This document shows, piece after piece, positions 40,932 to 49,749 of a stretch of DNA of 64,000 bases. This DNA comes from JAICUF01 sp038250675 (GTDB taxonomy: Bacteria > Gemmatimonadota > Gemmatimonadetes > Gemmatimonadales > GWC2-71-9). The position numbers and the translations under genes are program-made. The stretch covers positions 1 to 64,000 of the forward strand of contig JBBSCB010000005.1 in assembly GCA_038250675.1 (NCBI GenBank), read 5' to 3'. The notes under the pieces were generated by a model. That model ran no database searches. It saw nothing but the letters and a program-made list of their open reading frames with translations, and was not told the DNA's origin. Within the stretch, counting starts at the first letter, position 1. Each line of letters opens with the position of its first letter.

Positions 40932-41459
40932 TCAGCGATGGCTCACCGAGTACACGTATCCGGCGACGGCGCACACTTGAGACTCGCTCAGCGCCGCACC
41001 GCCCCGTGCCGGCATCGGCGCCGGGTACTGCTTGGGGTGGGGGACGCCTGTGCGCACCAACCCCACGATCGCGGCGTACGAGCCGTCAATGTTAAGCCAC
41101 GGCGCGTCTGTGAGGTTGGGCGCGATTGCCGTTCCGCTGGCGGTTGGTCCATGGCAGGCAAAACAGGTTCCCGTTCCGCTGAACACCGCGCGACCCTCAT
41201 CGACCAGGTCCTGGCTCACCGGCGGACAGCCGGCGACCGCGGCAGCCGTGGAGGCGTGGGCGAGTGGCGCGGCGCCCGTGTCAGGGGCGGCGGCACCCAT
41301 CATTTTGCCGGCCCCCATCCGCCCCCCCATCATCCCACCCCTCCCGCGGCTCGCGTCACCGGCCGGCGGTTGCGAGCAACCTGCGACGACGACCGCAAGG
41401 ACGATCGTCGCATAGCTCATCACACTCGCCCACCGCGTCATGCCAGCAAGTCTGGACAT
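40932..41459 (-). CDS. Monoheme c-type cytochrome lipoprotein
   Basis: The protein has 175 residues. The ATG at 41459 has GGAG 6 bases upstream. The lipoprotein signal ends AVVVAGC. A Met/Gly-rich stretch (GGMMGGRMGAGKMMGAAAP) that might bind copper comes next, then the heme motif TCFACHGPTASG (CxxCH). A distal methionine is likely in YPAPMPARGG. QVCAVAGYVYSVSHR closes the fold. It should be a membrane-anchored electron carrier in the periplasm. The partner is not in the neighbourhood. Confidence 0.85.
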   Translation of the reverse strand: MSRLAGMTRWASVMSYATIVLAVVVAGCSQPPAGDASRGRGGMMGGRMGAGKMMGAAAPDTGAAPLAHASTAAAVAGCPPVSQDLVDEGRAVFSGTGTCFACHGPTASGTAIAPNLTDAPWLNIDGSYAAIVGLVRTGVPHPKQYPAPMPARGGAALSESQVCAVAGYVYSVSHR

Positions 41460-41531
41460 CGAGAACTCCATCGGATCGCGGCCTTACTCGAACCCCAATC
41501 AAGCAGACGGGCCCTCGTCCGGCAAGTCAGC

Positions 41532-41861
41532 TCAGGAGGCCGCCGCGAGCTCGAGCTGGCGCAGCAGCGCCGCCGCGGTGATCCGGTGATGCGAGGCGTG
41601 CCATGTCGCGACGCCGTGACGCAGCATGATGACCTGCGGCGACTTGTGTGCGACGTCGGTTCGCTCCGCGATGTACTGCGCGAGCGCGCGTTGGGCCACC
41701 ACATCCAGCATGAAGACCGGAACCCCGGCGACCCGCGCAAACGACGCCACCTCGGCGTAGGCACCGAAGCTGACGGAACACCGGGAGCTGTGCTTGTAGA
41801 CGACCGCCAGCGCGACGGCGAGCGCGGCGTCGACGTCGGTGCGGCTGGTCAGCGGCTGCAT
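41532..41861 (-). CDS. YtxJ-like (DUF2847) monothiol thioredoxin-fold protein
   Basis: The protein has 109 residues. The segment VVYKHSSRCSVSFGAYAEV matches the FKHSxxCxxS active site of YtxJ, a single-cysteine thioredoxin-like protein linked to bacillithiol in Firmicutes and Bacteroidota. VFMLDVVAQRALAQYIAERT and the cis-proline region KSPQVIMLRHGVATWHASHH follow. It may resolve mixed disulfides with a low-molecular-weight thiol. Its upstream region holds a TCTTTGA palindrome shared with the divergent lipoprotein gene. Confidence 0.8.
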   Translation of the reverse strand: MQPLTSRTDVDAALAVALAVVYKHSSRCSVSFGAYAEVASFARVAGVPVFMLDVVAQRALAQYIAERTDVAHKSPQVIMLRHGVATWHASHHRITAAALLRQLELAAAS

Positions 41862-41888
41862 GGAGCTCCACGACGGTCGGACGAAGTG

Positions 41889-41917
41889 TCTTTGAGCGGT
41901 ACCACCGACGTCAAAGA
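41889..41917. promoter_or_regulatory. Inverted repeat TCTTTGA-N15-TCAAAGA between divergent genes
   Basis: A perfect 7-bp AT-rich dyad lies between the YtxJ-like gene (start 41861) and the lipoprotein gene (start 41986). Half-site spacing of 22 bases centre to centre suits a dimeric regulator bound on one face of the helix. No regulator gene is adjacent. Confidence 0.4.
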
Positions 41918-41985
41918 TAGCGGGGCGTTGCGTGGCCCGCCCGGGCGCCTAACTTCCGCCCCACCCCCCCGAAAACGGAGGCGCC

Positions 41986-42840
41986 GTGCGCCTGAGCCCC
42001 GCCCTGCCGATCCTGCTGGCCCTCGTGGCCGGCGCCTGCGGCGACCGCCATTCGCGCGTGCTGTCCCACCGCGGTTTCGAGCCGGGCATGAGCGCGGCGG
42101 CATTCCGCCAGGCCGCCGAATCCATCGGTCCGCTCGACTGCCAGCCGTTCAGGGTCGAGGACGTGGCAGCGGACCAGCTCTGCAGCGCCACGTCCACCAC
42201 GAGCGGACTGCACGTCGTCGCGGCGTTGCGGATGGCCGGCGGTCCGGTGCCGTACGTCGTGGTGCAGGAACCCGACTCCGGCAACGGCTTCGCCATGCTC
42301 ACCCGCGCGTGGGGTGCGCCCGACACGCTGGTCGAAACCGGCCGTCGGTGGCACCACGGACGATGGCTGGCCGACGCCGACACCGCCGACGGCCACCTCT
42401 CGGTCTGGCTCACCGACACCGCCACGGCGCTCGGCATCGCCCGGCACACACTCGCGCTCGAGCGCGCGGTGCGCGATACCATGCCGGTCGAAAACGTCCT
42501 GAGCGCGGTGCTCGACACCATCCAGGCCACGTCGCCGCCGGGCGCGGCGATCCCGGCCTCCGCCGCCGAGGTGGACGCGCCGCCCAAGGTATTGGCATGC
42601 CGGCAGGCGGTGGTGCCGGAAGCGCTGGCGGGCGTGGAGGGCGAAGCGGTGCTGATGTACGTCGTGGACACCGCCGGGCAGGTCGAGCCGGCCAGCATCC
42701 GCGCACTCCGGGCGACGCGCGCGGCGTTCATACCGCCCGCGGTACGAATGATTGGATCGTGTCGGCTCCGGCCGGGTCGCCAGGGCGGGCATCCGGTGCG
42801 GGTGCTGGTGCAGCAGCGGGTTGGATTTCACAAAAAGTGA
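41986..42840 (+). CDS. Lipoprotein with TonB-C-like domain
   Basis: The protein has 284 residues from a GTG. The signal MRLSPALPILLALVAGAC suggests a lipoprotein, though the lipobox is not ideal. The middle is of unknown fold. The last 85 residues (PKVLACRQAVVPEALAGVEG, EAVLMYVVDTAGQVEPASIR, PAVRMIGSCRLRPGRQGGHP) resemble the TonB C-terminal/energy-transducer fold found in many stand-alone secreted proteins of this lineage. There is no ExbB or ExbD nearby, so a TonB energy role is unlikely. Confidence 0.65.
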   Translation: MRLSPALPILLALVAGACGDRHSRVLSHRGFEPGMSAAAFRQAAESIGPLDCQPFRVEDVAADQLCSATSTTSGLHVVAALRMAGGPVPYVVVQEPDSGNGFAMLTRAWGAPDTLVETGRRWHHGRWLADADTADGHLSVWLTDTATALGIARHTLALERAVRDTMPVENVLSAVLDTIQATSPPGAAIPASAAEVDAPPKVLACRQAVVPEALAGVEGEAVLMYVVDTAGQVEPASIRALRATRAAFIPPAVRMIGSCRLRPGRQGGHPVRVLVQQRVGFHKK

Positions 42841-42927
42841 GCCAGGTCGCGGCACGATGCGCGCGCCGGGGCTAGAATACAGGGTACCTGACAACGCGGC
42901 AGGCCCACCCTGGATGATGGAGGCAGC

Positions 42928-43512
42928 GTGTCACTCTCGAAGAAGCTCGCAGCGGCGGCCGCGGTCGGTGCCGCCGCCATCATGCTGAACAAGAAAGCCC
43001 GTACCAAGACCGGCGAGGCCGCGCGTGCCGTCGGCCGCGGCGCGCGCAAGGTCGGTCGCCGGATCGAGAAGGAAGCGTCGGCCGTGGCGGGCAAGGCGCT
43101 TAAGCGCGGCAAGAAGCTGGAGAAGAAGGCGGCAAAGCGAGTCCGCGCGGCGGGCAAGAGCGCCGCAGAGTCCGCCAAGCGTCAGACCAAGGCGCTGAAG
43201 AAGGCGGTGGCCAAGCGCACACCCACCCGCAAGGAAGCGCGGGACGCGACGGTGCGCGTGGTCCGGAAGGCCACCGGTACCCGCAAGAAGTCCACGGTCA
43301 AGGCGCTGGCCGCGGTGGCCGCGGGCGCAGCCGTGCGGGCGGCCGGACGCGCCGCGGCCGGTGCGATCGCTGATGCGGCGGACCGCCGCGCGGAACGTCC
43401 GCCCCGCACGCGGACACCCCGCCGCGCGCACGCCGAGATGGAACAGCCGGGTATTGGACAGCCGGGGCCGGTGATGGGTCCGGACGGCACGCCCGGACCG
43501 ATCGGCGTTTAG
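42928..43512 (+). CDS. Lys/Ala-rich histone-H1-like protein
   Basis: The protein has 194 residues from a GTG behind GGAGGCAGC. Residues 25-125 are built of Lys, Ala and Arg (RKVGRRIEKEASAVAGKALK, RGKKLEKKAAKRVRAAGKSA, KKAVAKRTPTRKEARDATVR), like the C-terminal tail of histone H1 and the bacterial Hc1 or AlgP-type proteins. It begins with an Ala-rich hydrophobic helix (LAAAAAVGAAAIML), has a second (VKALAAVAAGAAVRAAGRAA), and ends in a Pro/Gly tail. DNA binding is likely. The two hydrophobic helices raise the option of membrane attachment. Confidence 0.75.
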   Translation: MSLSKKLAAAAAVGAAAIMLNKKARTKTGEAARAVGRGARKVGRRIEKEASAVAGKALKRGKKLEKKAAKRVRAAGKSAAESAKRQTKALKKAVAKRTPTRKEARDATVRVVRKATGTRKKSTVKALAAVAAGAAVRAAGRAAAGAIADAADRRAERPPRTRTPRRAHAEMEQPGIGQPGPVMGPDGTPGPIGV

Positions 43513-43540
43513 CGTGCGTTGAGGAGCGGGGCGGCCGCGC

Positions 43541-44662
43541 TCATCGTGCGCCGCCCGTTCGCTCCAGCCCGCCGCGGAAGGCGGCCCGCAGCAGCTCCTG
43601 GAAGTGGTACACCCCCGCCTCGTACTTCACCGAAAACCGACCCCGATCGTACGCCCGCGACGCCAGCCCGCGCTGCACCCGCGCGCAGATCTCCGCGTCC
43701 TCCGCCTGCACCGCTTCGCTGTAGGTGATGTCCGCGTCGATCCGTGCGCGCGCCGCGGGCGACTCCACGTCGTCGTAGAAGTAGCGGAAGATCACGCGGC
43801 ACCGGTCCGGCCCGCTGGGGACGACGAGGTTGGTCTGGAGCCGTCCCGGCAGGATGTTCAGCATGAAATTGGGAAACAGGCAGTAGTAGAACGCGTCGCC
43901 GCCGCCGTCCCGGCTGTACAGGTCGTTGTCGCCGGTGAGCGGGGAATACTGCAGCGAGTACCAGTCGAACGTCTCGGTGGTGTACTGCTGGTAGTCATAC
44001 AGCTTGACCAGCTCGGGATGCACGTAGGGGACGTGATACCCCTCGAGATAATTGTCCACGTACACTTTCCAGTTGGCCGCCACCTCGTACGTCACCTCCC
44101 GGGCAAACCGGAGCTCGCCCAGCCGGAGCGGCGCGATCCGCTCCGCGATCCCCGCCACAAACTGCGCGAGCGGCGGCGCATCGGGGTTGAGACTGACGAA
44201 CACGAGACCTTCCCAGCACTCCACTCTGAGCGGCACCAGTCCGTAGTCCTTGCGGTCGAACAGCTCGGTGCGATCCATGGCCGGCACGCCCCGCAGCGAG
44301 CCGTCCAGCAGGTAGGTCCAGCCGTGATACTTGCACTGGAGTGCCCGGGCGCAGCCATCCTCCAGCGCCAGCGGCCCGCCGCGATGGCGGCAGACATTGT
44401 AGAAGGCACGCAGCGCGCCGTCGCTCCCCCGCACGACGATGACCGGATCGTCCGCCACGGTGGCAAGGAAATACTGCCCCTCCCCCTCCACCTGCGCCGC
44501 GTGGCCCACCCCCTGCCAGGACCGGGCAAAGATCAGCTCACTGTCCACGTCATGAAACCGCGGATCGGTGTACCAGGACGACGGGACCGTCTCGGCCCGT
44601 GCGAGCGGGGCGCCGGCAAGATCGGCGGCGTGGAGGAGCGAGAGATCAGCGGCACGGCGCAT
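43541..44662 (-). CDS. Rieske non-heme iron oxygenase, alpha subunit
   Basis: The protein has 373 residues. The Rieske [2Fe-2S] site is CRHRGGPLALEDGC to CKYHGWTY (about 89-114). The catalytic mononuclear iron site is DNYLEGYHVPYVHPE (about 202-217), with the bridging aspartate. Overall it resembles choline monooxygenase and related ring-hydroxylating oxygenases. The substrate is unknown, and no ferredoxin or reductase gene is adjacent. Its ATG overlaps the stop of the membrane protein gene (TGATG), so it is the last gene of the 51041-43541 run. Confidence 0.88.
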   Translation of the reverse strand: MRRAADLSLLHAADLAGAPLARAETVPSSWYTDPRFHDVDSELIFARSWQGVGHAAQVEGEGQYFLATVADDPVIVVRGSDGALRAFYNVCRHRGGPLALEDGCARALQCKYHGWTYLLDGSLRGVPAMDRTELFDRKDYGLVPLRVECWEGLVFVSLNPDAPPLAQFVAGIAERIAPLRLGELRFAREVTYEVAANWKVYVDNYLEGYHVPYVHPELVKLYDYQQYTTETFDWYSLQYSPLTGDNDLYSRDGGGDAFYYCLFPNFMLNILPGRLQTNLVVPSGPDRCRVIFRYFYDDVESPAARARIDADITYSEAVQAEDAEICARVQRGLASRAYDRGRFSVKYEAGVYHFQELLRAAFRGGLERTGGAR

Positions 44663-46158
44663 CAGCGACCCTCCCCGGCGGGAACCCAGACGAGCATGTG
44701 CTCAAAGCGCGCGATCGGCCTGAGGCGCAGCACGACCGCCAGAAATTCGGCCGGCTCCATCCGCCGATACCCTTCGTCGAACCCGATCAGCGCGCCGCCC
44801 GTCTCCTCGAGCGTACTGCCGAAGTCCCCGAGCTCCCGGGCATCGGCGGTGTCCGGCAGCTCCCGCGACGGGCGGCCGCTCAGGAAGTAGACCAGCATCG
44901 GGTTGTTGGAGAACAGCACATACCGTCGACCCGTCGTCAGCAGCCACTCCTGCTCGGGGGACGGCTGCCACTGGGCACGACTGTAGCCCCAGCCGTCGCT
45001 CCGCAGATCCGCCACCAGTGCGCTCGTCCCGATCATGCCGGCCGCCGCCCATGCGGCGACGGTGGCCGCCACGGCGGTGCGCATGCCCGCGCTCCAGGCC
45101 GGCCACCGGATGCGCAATGCCACGGCCAGCACCACCACCGCCAGCACGAACAGCGGCGACAGGATCCGCGCATCGAACGGGATCCCGCCGCCCACGTATG
45201 CCCGCGAGAACAGCAGCACCGCTGCGTAGCAGAGCGCCAGCAGACCGGACGCCGCAAAGAGGCGGCGCCGGCCGCCGGCCCGCGCATCGCGCGGCATCCG
45301 CTTCCACGTCCGGCGCAGGAGCCAGACGGCGGCGGCCAGCGCGAGCACGGCAACCAGCCAGCGAACGGCACCGCCGGCAAGCGCCGGCGCCAGCCAGCCG
45401 GCGATCGTGCGCAGGCCGGCCCGGAGCTCGGCCGGCACGCCGCGCTGGAGCCGGCCGGCCGACGGCGCACGGACGCCGAGCGCGTGCAGGCGCACGGCCC
45501 ACCAGGTGTGCAGCGCCACCACGGGCAGCGCCGCCTCCAGCGCCCGCTCCACCCGGAGGCGCCAGGGCCCGCTGCGACCAAACGCCCAAAGCACCGCCGC
45601 AACGCCCACACTGATGCCGGCGTAGCGGACCAGCTCGCCCAGCGCCCCGCCGATACCCGCCAGGACCGGCCGTTCCGGCCGACGAACCATCGCCGCGAGC
45701 GTGCCGACGAGGCAGATGAGAAAGAGCGGCTCGCTCAGCACGCGGACATAGTCGCCGGCGAGGGCGGGCATGGCAACCAGCAGCAATGCCGCGAGCGCAC
45801 CGGCCGGCGTGCCGGCGGTGGCATCGAGCAGGAGCACGACGATGACCACGAGGGCCGCCGCGGCCGCCGCCTGCACGACGCGGCCGGCTGCGACAGGTGT
45901 CTCGCCCGCGCGGATGGCCACCGCGATCGCGATCGGGAGTCCGGCGGGAAACTGCGCGAGCGCAGACGTGCTGTCCCGCTCCCACCAGTCGGCGGACGGG
46001 ATGCGGAGCCGGCCGGTCTGCGCCAGCGACGCGCCAGCGCCGACGTACGACATTGCATCGGGATCGAGACCCGGCCCGTGCGGCGCCGTCGCGTAGAGCA
46101 CTGAAACCGCCGCTCCGATAGCCAGCGCGGCCGTGACCGCGTACCGGGCGATCCTCAC
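44662..46158 (-). CDS. Multi-pass membrane protein, glycosyltransferase-39-like
   Basis: The protein has 498 residues from the GTG at 46158, which overlaps the decarboxylase stop (GTGA). About 10-12 hydrophobic helices follow a start with GPGLDPDAMSYVGAGASLA, an acidic loop after helix 1 as in GT-C lipid-linked sugar transferases. The C-terminal 110 residues are soluble and face the periplasm (YVLFSNNPMLVYFLSGRPSR, LEETGGALIGFDEGYRRMEP). The assignment to the PMT/ArnT superfamily is by architecture only. A catalytic Asp in the first loop fits. Confidence 0.7.
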   Translation of the reverse strand: MRIARYAVTAALAIGAAVSVLYATAPHGPGLDPDAMSYVGAGASLAQTGRLRIPSADWWERDSTSALAQFPAGLPIAIAVAIRAGETPVAAGRVVQAAAAAALVVIVVLLLDATAGTPAGALAALLLVAMPALAGDYVRVLSEPLFLICLVGTLAAMVRRPERPVLAGIGGALGELVRYAGISVGVAAVLWAFGRSGPWRLRVERALEAALPVVALHTWWAVRLHALGVRAPSAGRLQRGVPAELRAGLRTIAGWLAPALAGGAVRWLVAVLALAAAVWLLRRTWKRMPRDARAGGRRRLFAASGLLALCYAAVLLFSRAYVGGGIPFDARILSPLFVLAVVVLAVALRIRWPAWSAGMRTAVAATVAAWAAAGMIGTSALVADLRSDGWGYSRAQWQPSPEQEWLLTTGRRYVLFSNNPMLVYFLSGRPSRELPDTADARELGDFGSTLEETGGALIGFDEGYRRMEPAEFLAVVLRLRPIARFEHMLVWVPAGEGR

Positions 46159-47576
46159 GCGCGTGCGGCGGCGGCGAGCCCGTCGAGCAACCGGTGGATG
46201 TGCATCGACCTGGTGCGCGGATTCATCACCGTCACGCGTAGCACCCGCCGGCCGCCCAGCACCGTGGTGGTGATCCAGCCGGCGCCTGAGCGGTTGTACC
46301 GCTCCCGGAGCGCCAGATTGTGTCGGTCCATCTCCGCGGCGTCGGTTCCGCCGACGCCGACATGGCGAAAGCACAGGATGTTGGATTCCGGCTCATGGAT
46401 GGCCTCGAAGTCGTCCCGCGCCTCGATGGCGCGCCACAGCTCCTGCGCCATGGCGCAGAGATGATCGTGCACCGCCGCGATCCCCTCGGCGCCATACCGC
46501 TGAAGCGCGATCCACACCTTGAGGGCGTCGGCCGGCCGGGAGCATTGAAAGCTGCGGATGCCCTGATCCTGGACCGGGCCCTGGTGAGCATGGAACAGAT
46601 AGGGCGCACGCTGGGCAAAAGCGCGATCGAGGTCCGCCTCGTCCCGCACCAGCAGCACGCCGGTGCCGAGGGGCATGAGCATGAGCTTGTGCGGATCCCA
46701 CGCGAGCGAGCGGGCCCGCTCGATGCCGCGCACGCGGTGCCGATGGGCGGGCGAGAACAGCGCCGACGCGCCGTGCGCGCCGTCCACGTGCAGCCAGACG
46801 CCGTGGGTTTCGCAGAGACGTCCGATCGACTCCAGGTCATCGAACGAGCCGGTGGCGGTCGAGCCGGCCGTCGCGACGACCGCCATGATCCCCGTCCCGG
46901 CGCAACGCAACTCGTCGAGGCGCGCCGCGAGCACGCCGACATCCATGCGAAAGTCGCGGGAGGGGATGGCGAGAGCCCGCCGGGTGCCCAGCCCCAGCTC
47001 GCCCACCGCCCGGGTGACGGCGTAATGCGCGTGCTCGCCGTACAGCACGACAGGCGCGGCACCATCGAGGCCGCGCTCCCACGCATCGGGCAGCGCGAGT
47101 GCCCGTGCGGCGAGCAGCGCCGTGAACGTCGCCTCGGTCCCGCCGGAGGTGAACGTGCCGCCGGCGGCGGCGCCGAACCCGGCGAGATCGGCGAGCCAGC
47201 GGATGAGGCGACGCTCGATGTGGGTCGCCACCGGCGACATCTCGCGCACGGCGACCGAGTTGTTGACCGCGGCGATCAGCGATTCGGCCCAGACCGCGGC
47301 GGCGAGCGGCGCGGAGACCTGATGGCCCAGGTACATCGGATGGGAAAGGCGATTGACGTCGGACAGCACGTCGCGGCCCAGCCGCGCGAGGACGGCGTCG
47401 AGCGGCTGCCCCCGCGCCGGCAGCGGCTCGTCGAACCGCGCAGCGATGACGTCGGGGTCGAGCGACGTGGAGACCGGCCCCGTACCGCGACCGGTGTCGG
47501 CGAGGTAGCGCGCGATCAGCGCCGCGAACGCGGCACCCGTCTCCGCCGACGCATCGGCCTCGAGCTCCGCGGCCAC
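46155..47576 (-). CDS. PLP-dependent group II amino-acid decarboxylase
   Basis: The protein has 473 residues from a GTG at 47576. The start is uncertain because the upstream frame passes through the fadJ stop region. Family motifs: SHPMYLGHQVSAP, GGTFTSGGTEATFTALLAAR, GVWLHVDGAHGASALFSP (PLP aspartate) and RARSLAWDPHKLMLMPLGTG with the Schiff-base lysine (about 295). Group II enzymes make aromatic amines, GABA, diaminobutane derivatives or, by cysteine sulfinate decarboxylation, hypotaurine. The substrate is not readable here. It is in a run with fatty-acid oxidation and Rieske genes. Confidence 0.88.
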   Translation of the reverse strand: MAAELEADASAETGAAFAALIARYLADTGRGTGPVSTSLDPDVIAARFDEPLPARGQPLDAVLARLGRDVLSDVNRLSHPMYLGHQVSAPLAAAVWAESLIAAVNNSVAVREMSPVATHIERRLIRWLADLAGFGAAAGGTFTSGGTEATFTALLAARALALPDAWERGLDGAAPVVLYGEHAHYAVTRAVGELGLGTRRALAIPSRDFRMDVGVLAARLDELRCAGTGIMAVVATAGSTATGSFDDLESIGRLCETHGVWLHVDGAHGASALFSPAHRHRVRGIERARSLAWDPHKLMLMPLGTGVLLVRDEADLDRAFAQRAPYLFHAHQGPVQDQGIRSFQCSRPADALKVWIALQRYGAEGIAAVHDHLCAMAQELWRAIEARDDFEAIHEPESNILCFRHVGVGGTDAAEMDRHNLALRERYNRSGAGWITTTVLGGRRVLRVTVMNPRTRSMHIHRLLDGLAAAARA

Positions 47577-47604
47577 ACTTGTGGCGGCCGCATCCGGCGC
47601 GGCG

Positions 47605-49749
47605 CTAATAGAAACGCGTCCCGTCCGCCGCCATGCGCACGAGCGAGGGCGCGGGAATGAAGCGGTCGCCGTAGGTGGCGGCGAGCTGCGCCAGCACATC
47701 AGCCACACGCCGGGCGCCGAGGTCGTCGATCATGCGGAGCGGCCCGCCGCGAAACGGCGGGAAGCCGATGCCGAAGATGGCGCCAATATCGCCATCGCGG
47801 GGGGAACGAACGACGCCTTCGCCGGCCGCCAGCGCCGCCTCATTGAGCATGGCATACACCAGCCGCTGCTCGACCATCGTGGGGGCGGCATCGGCCAACG
47901 GCGTCACGCCGATGACGGTGTAGGCGGACGGATCCACGCCCTGTTTCTTCCCGTCCGCGTACCGATAGAAGCCGCGGCCGGTCTTCCGCCCCAGCCTGCC
48001 GTCCGCCACCATTTTCGTCACCACCGACGACGGTTCCAGCCGCGCGCCAAAGGCCGCGTGCATCACGCCGGACGCCTTCTGTCCCACGTCGAGTCCCACC
48101 TCGTCGAGCAGGGCGATCGGCCCGACCGGAAAGCCAAACCGGGTCATCGTCCGGTCGATGAGGTCGATGGGCACGCCTTCGCTGAGCAGCAGGCCGGCTT
48201 CGTTGAGATACGGCGTGAGAATGCGGTTGACCCAGAAGCCGGGCCGGTCGGCCACCACGATGACCGTCTTGCCCATGGCGCGCCCAACGCGCGCCGCGCG
48301 AACCACGGTGGACGCGTCGGTCCCAGCGTGCGGTATGATCTCGAGCAGCGGCATCTTCTCGACCGGCGAGAAGAAATGCATGCCGAGCACCCGCTCCGGG
48401 TGCGCGGCGCCGGCGGCGATCCCGGCGATCGGAATGGTGGACGTGTTGGTGGCGAAGACGGCCTCCGGCCGGATCCGGGTCTCGACTTCCGCCAGCACCT
48501 GCCGCTTCACGGCGAGATCCTCGAAGACGGCCTCGATCACGAGGTCGATGCCGGCGAATCCGCTGTAATCGGCGGTGCCGCTGAGCAGCGCCAGCAGCCG
48601 CGCGTGCTCCGGCCGGGTCAGGCGCCGGCGGGCGAGGCGCTCATCGAGGATCCGGGCCGCCGACCGCAGCCCGCGCGCCACCCGCGGCAGCTCCGCGTCC
48701 TTGAGACGGACCTCGACGTCCGCGTTCAGCACGGCGGTGCCGGCGATGCCCGCGCCCATGAAGCCGGAGCCCACGACCGCAATGCGCCGCACCGGCGCCG
48801 CGGCGGTGACGGTCCCCTGCGGGACGCCGTCATCCTTCTTGAGTGCCGTGGTGGCAAAGAAAATCTGGACCAGCCTGCGGGAGACGTCACCCGCCGCGAG
48901 CTCCCCGAATCGGCGGCGCTCATCCGCGAGCCCGGCCGTCATGCCGTGCTCGAGTCCGGTGCGTACGGCGGCCAGCGCAGCGAGCGGCGCCGGATAGTGT
49001 CCACCGGTGCGCGCACGGACCGTCTTTCCCGCCAGGCGATAGACGATGCGCCGCCCGATGGGCGTGCGATCGAGCAGCGCGGCCGCGATCCCGCGGCGCG
49101 CCGCGCGCCGCGGCCCGCCCTCGCGGGCAAACCGGTCGGCCGCGGCGAGGGCCACCGCGCGCAGAATGCTGGGTGGCACCAGCTCGTCCACCAGGCCCAG
49201 CCGCAGCGCCTTCCGGCCCCGCTCGCTCTTGCCCGCGAGGATGATGTCGAGCGCGGCGCGGACGCCGATCAGCCGGGGCAGCCGCTGCGTACCGCCGGCA
49301 CCCGGCAGGATTCCGAGCTGCACCTCCGGCAGCCCGATCTGCGTCTTCGGCGCGTCGGTCGCCACCCGCCAGGTGCAGGCCAGCGCCAGCTCGCACCCGC
49401 CGCCGAGGCAGGCGCCGTGGATGGCGGCAACGATTGGTTTGGGAAAGCCGGCGACGATGTCCATCGTCTCCTGCGCCTCGCGGCTCAGCGCCTCCGCCTC
49501 GGCCGCACTCGCGAGCCGGCTGAACTCCTCGATGTCGGCGCCGGCGATGAAGTTGTCGGCCTTGCCCGAGATGAGCACCAAACCGCGCACGGCCGAATCG
49601 CCGCGCAGCCGATCGAGCACGCCGCGGAACTCGGCGGCGATGGCGCTGCTCAGCTTGTTGACCGGCTCGCCGGGAAGGTCAAACGTGACGACGGCGATCC
49701 CGTTGTCGTCGGCGACGGTGAAGGCGGGCACCTGGGCGGGAGTGGTCAT
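47605..49749 (-). CDS. fadJ: Enoyl-CoA hydratase / 3-hydroxyacyl-CoA dehydrogenase (fatty-acid oxidation alpha subunit)
   Basis: The protein has 714 residues. The N-terminal crotonase domain has the oxyanion loops SGKADNFIAGADIEEF and HGACLGGGCELALACTW and the acid/base residues in GLPEVQLGILPGAGGTQRLP. The C-terminal dehydrogenase has the NAD loop RIAVVGSGFMGAGIAG (about 323) and the catalytic histidine region GMHFFSPVEKMPLLEII. Both steps of beta-oxidation are in one chain. The ATG overlaps the thiolase stop (ATGA). FadJ is preferred over FadB because of the paired FadI-like thiolase upstream, but this is by analogy. Confidence 0.93.
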   Translation of the reverse strand: MTTPAQVPAFTVADDNGIAVVTFDLPGEPVNKLSSAIAAEFRGVLDRLRGDSAVRGLVLISGKADNFIAGADIEEFSRLASAAEAEALSREAQETMDIVAGFPKPIVAAIHGACLGGGCELALACTWRVATDAPKTQIGLPEVQLGILPGAGGTQRLPRLIGVRAALDIILAGKSERGRKALRLGLVDELVPPSILRAVALAAADRFAREGGPRRAARRGIAAALLDRTPIGRRIVYRLAGKTVRARTGGHYPAPLAALAAVRTGLEHGMTAGLADERRRFGELAAGDVSRRLVQIFFATTALKKDDGVPQGTVTAAAPVRRIAVVGSGFMGAGIAGTAVLNADVEVRLKDAELPRVARGLRSAARILDERLARRRLTRPEHARLLALLSGTADYSGFAGIDLVIEAVFEDLAVKRQVLAEVETRIRPEAVFATNTSTIPIAGIAAGAAHPERVLGMHFFSPVEKMPLLEIIPHAGTDASTVVRAARVGRAMGKTVIVVADRPGFWVNRILTPYLNEAGLLLSEGVPIDLIDRTMTRFGFPVGPIALLDEVGLDVGQKASGVMHAAFGARLEPSSVVTKMVADGRLGRKTGRGFYRYADGKKQGVDPSAYTVIGVTPLADAAPTMVEQRLVYAMLNEAALAAGEGVVRSPRDGDIGAIFGIGFPPFRGGPLRMIDDLGARRVADVLAQLAATYGDRFIPAPSLVRMAADGTRFY

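Noticed and set aside
41485..41510. tRNA-like T-loop (GGGGTTCGAG on the minus strand)
   Set aside because: No matching acceptor, D or anticodon arms could be placed in the 72-base gap between the cytochrome c and YtxJ-like genes.
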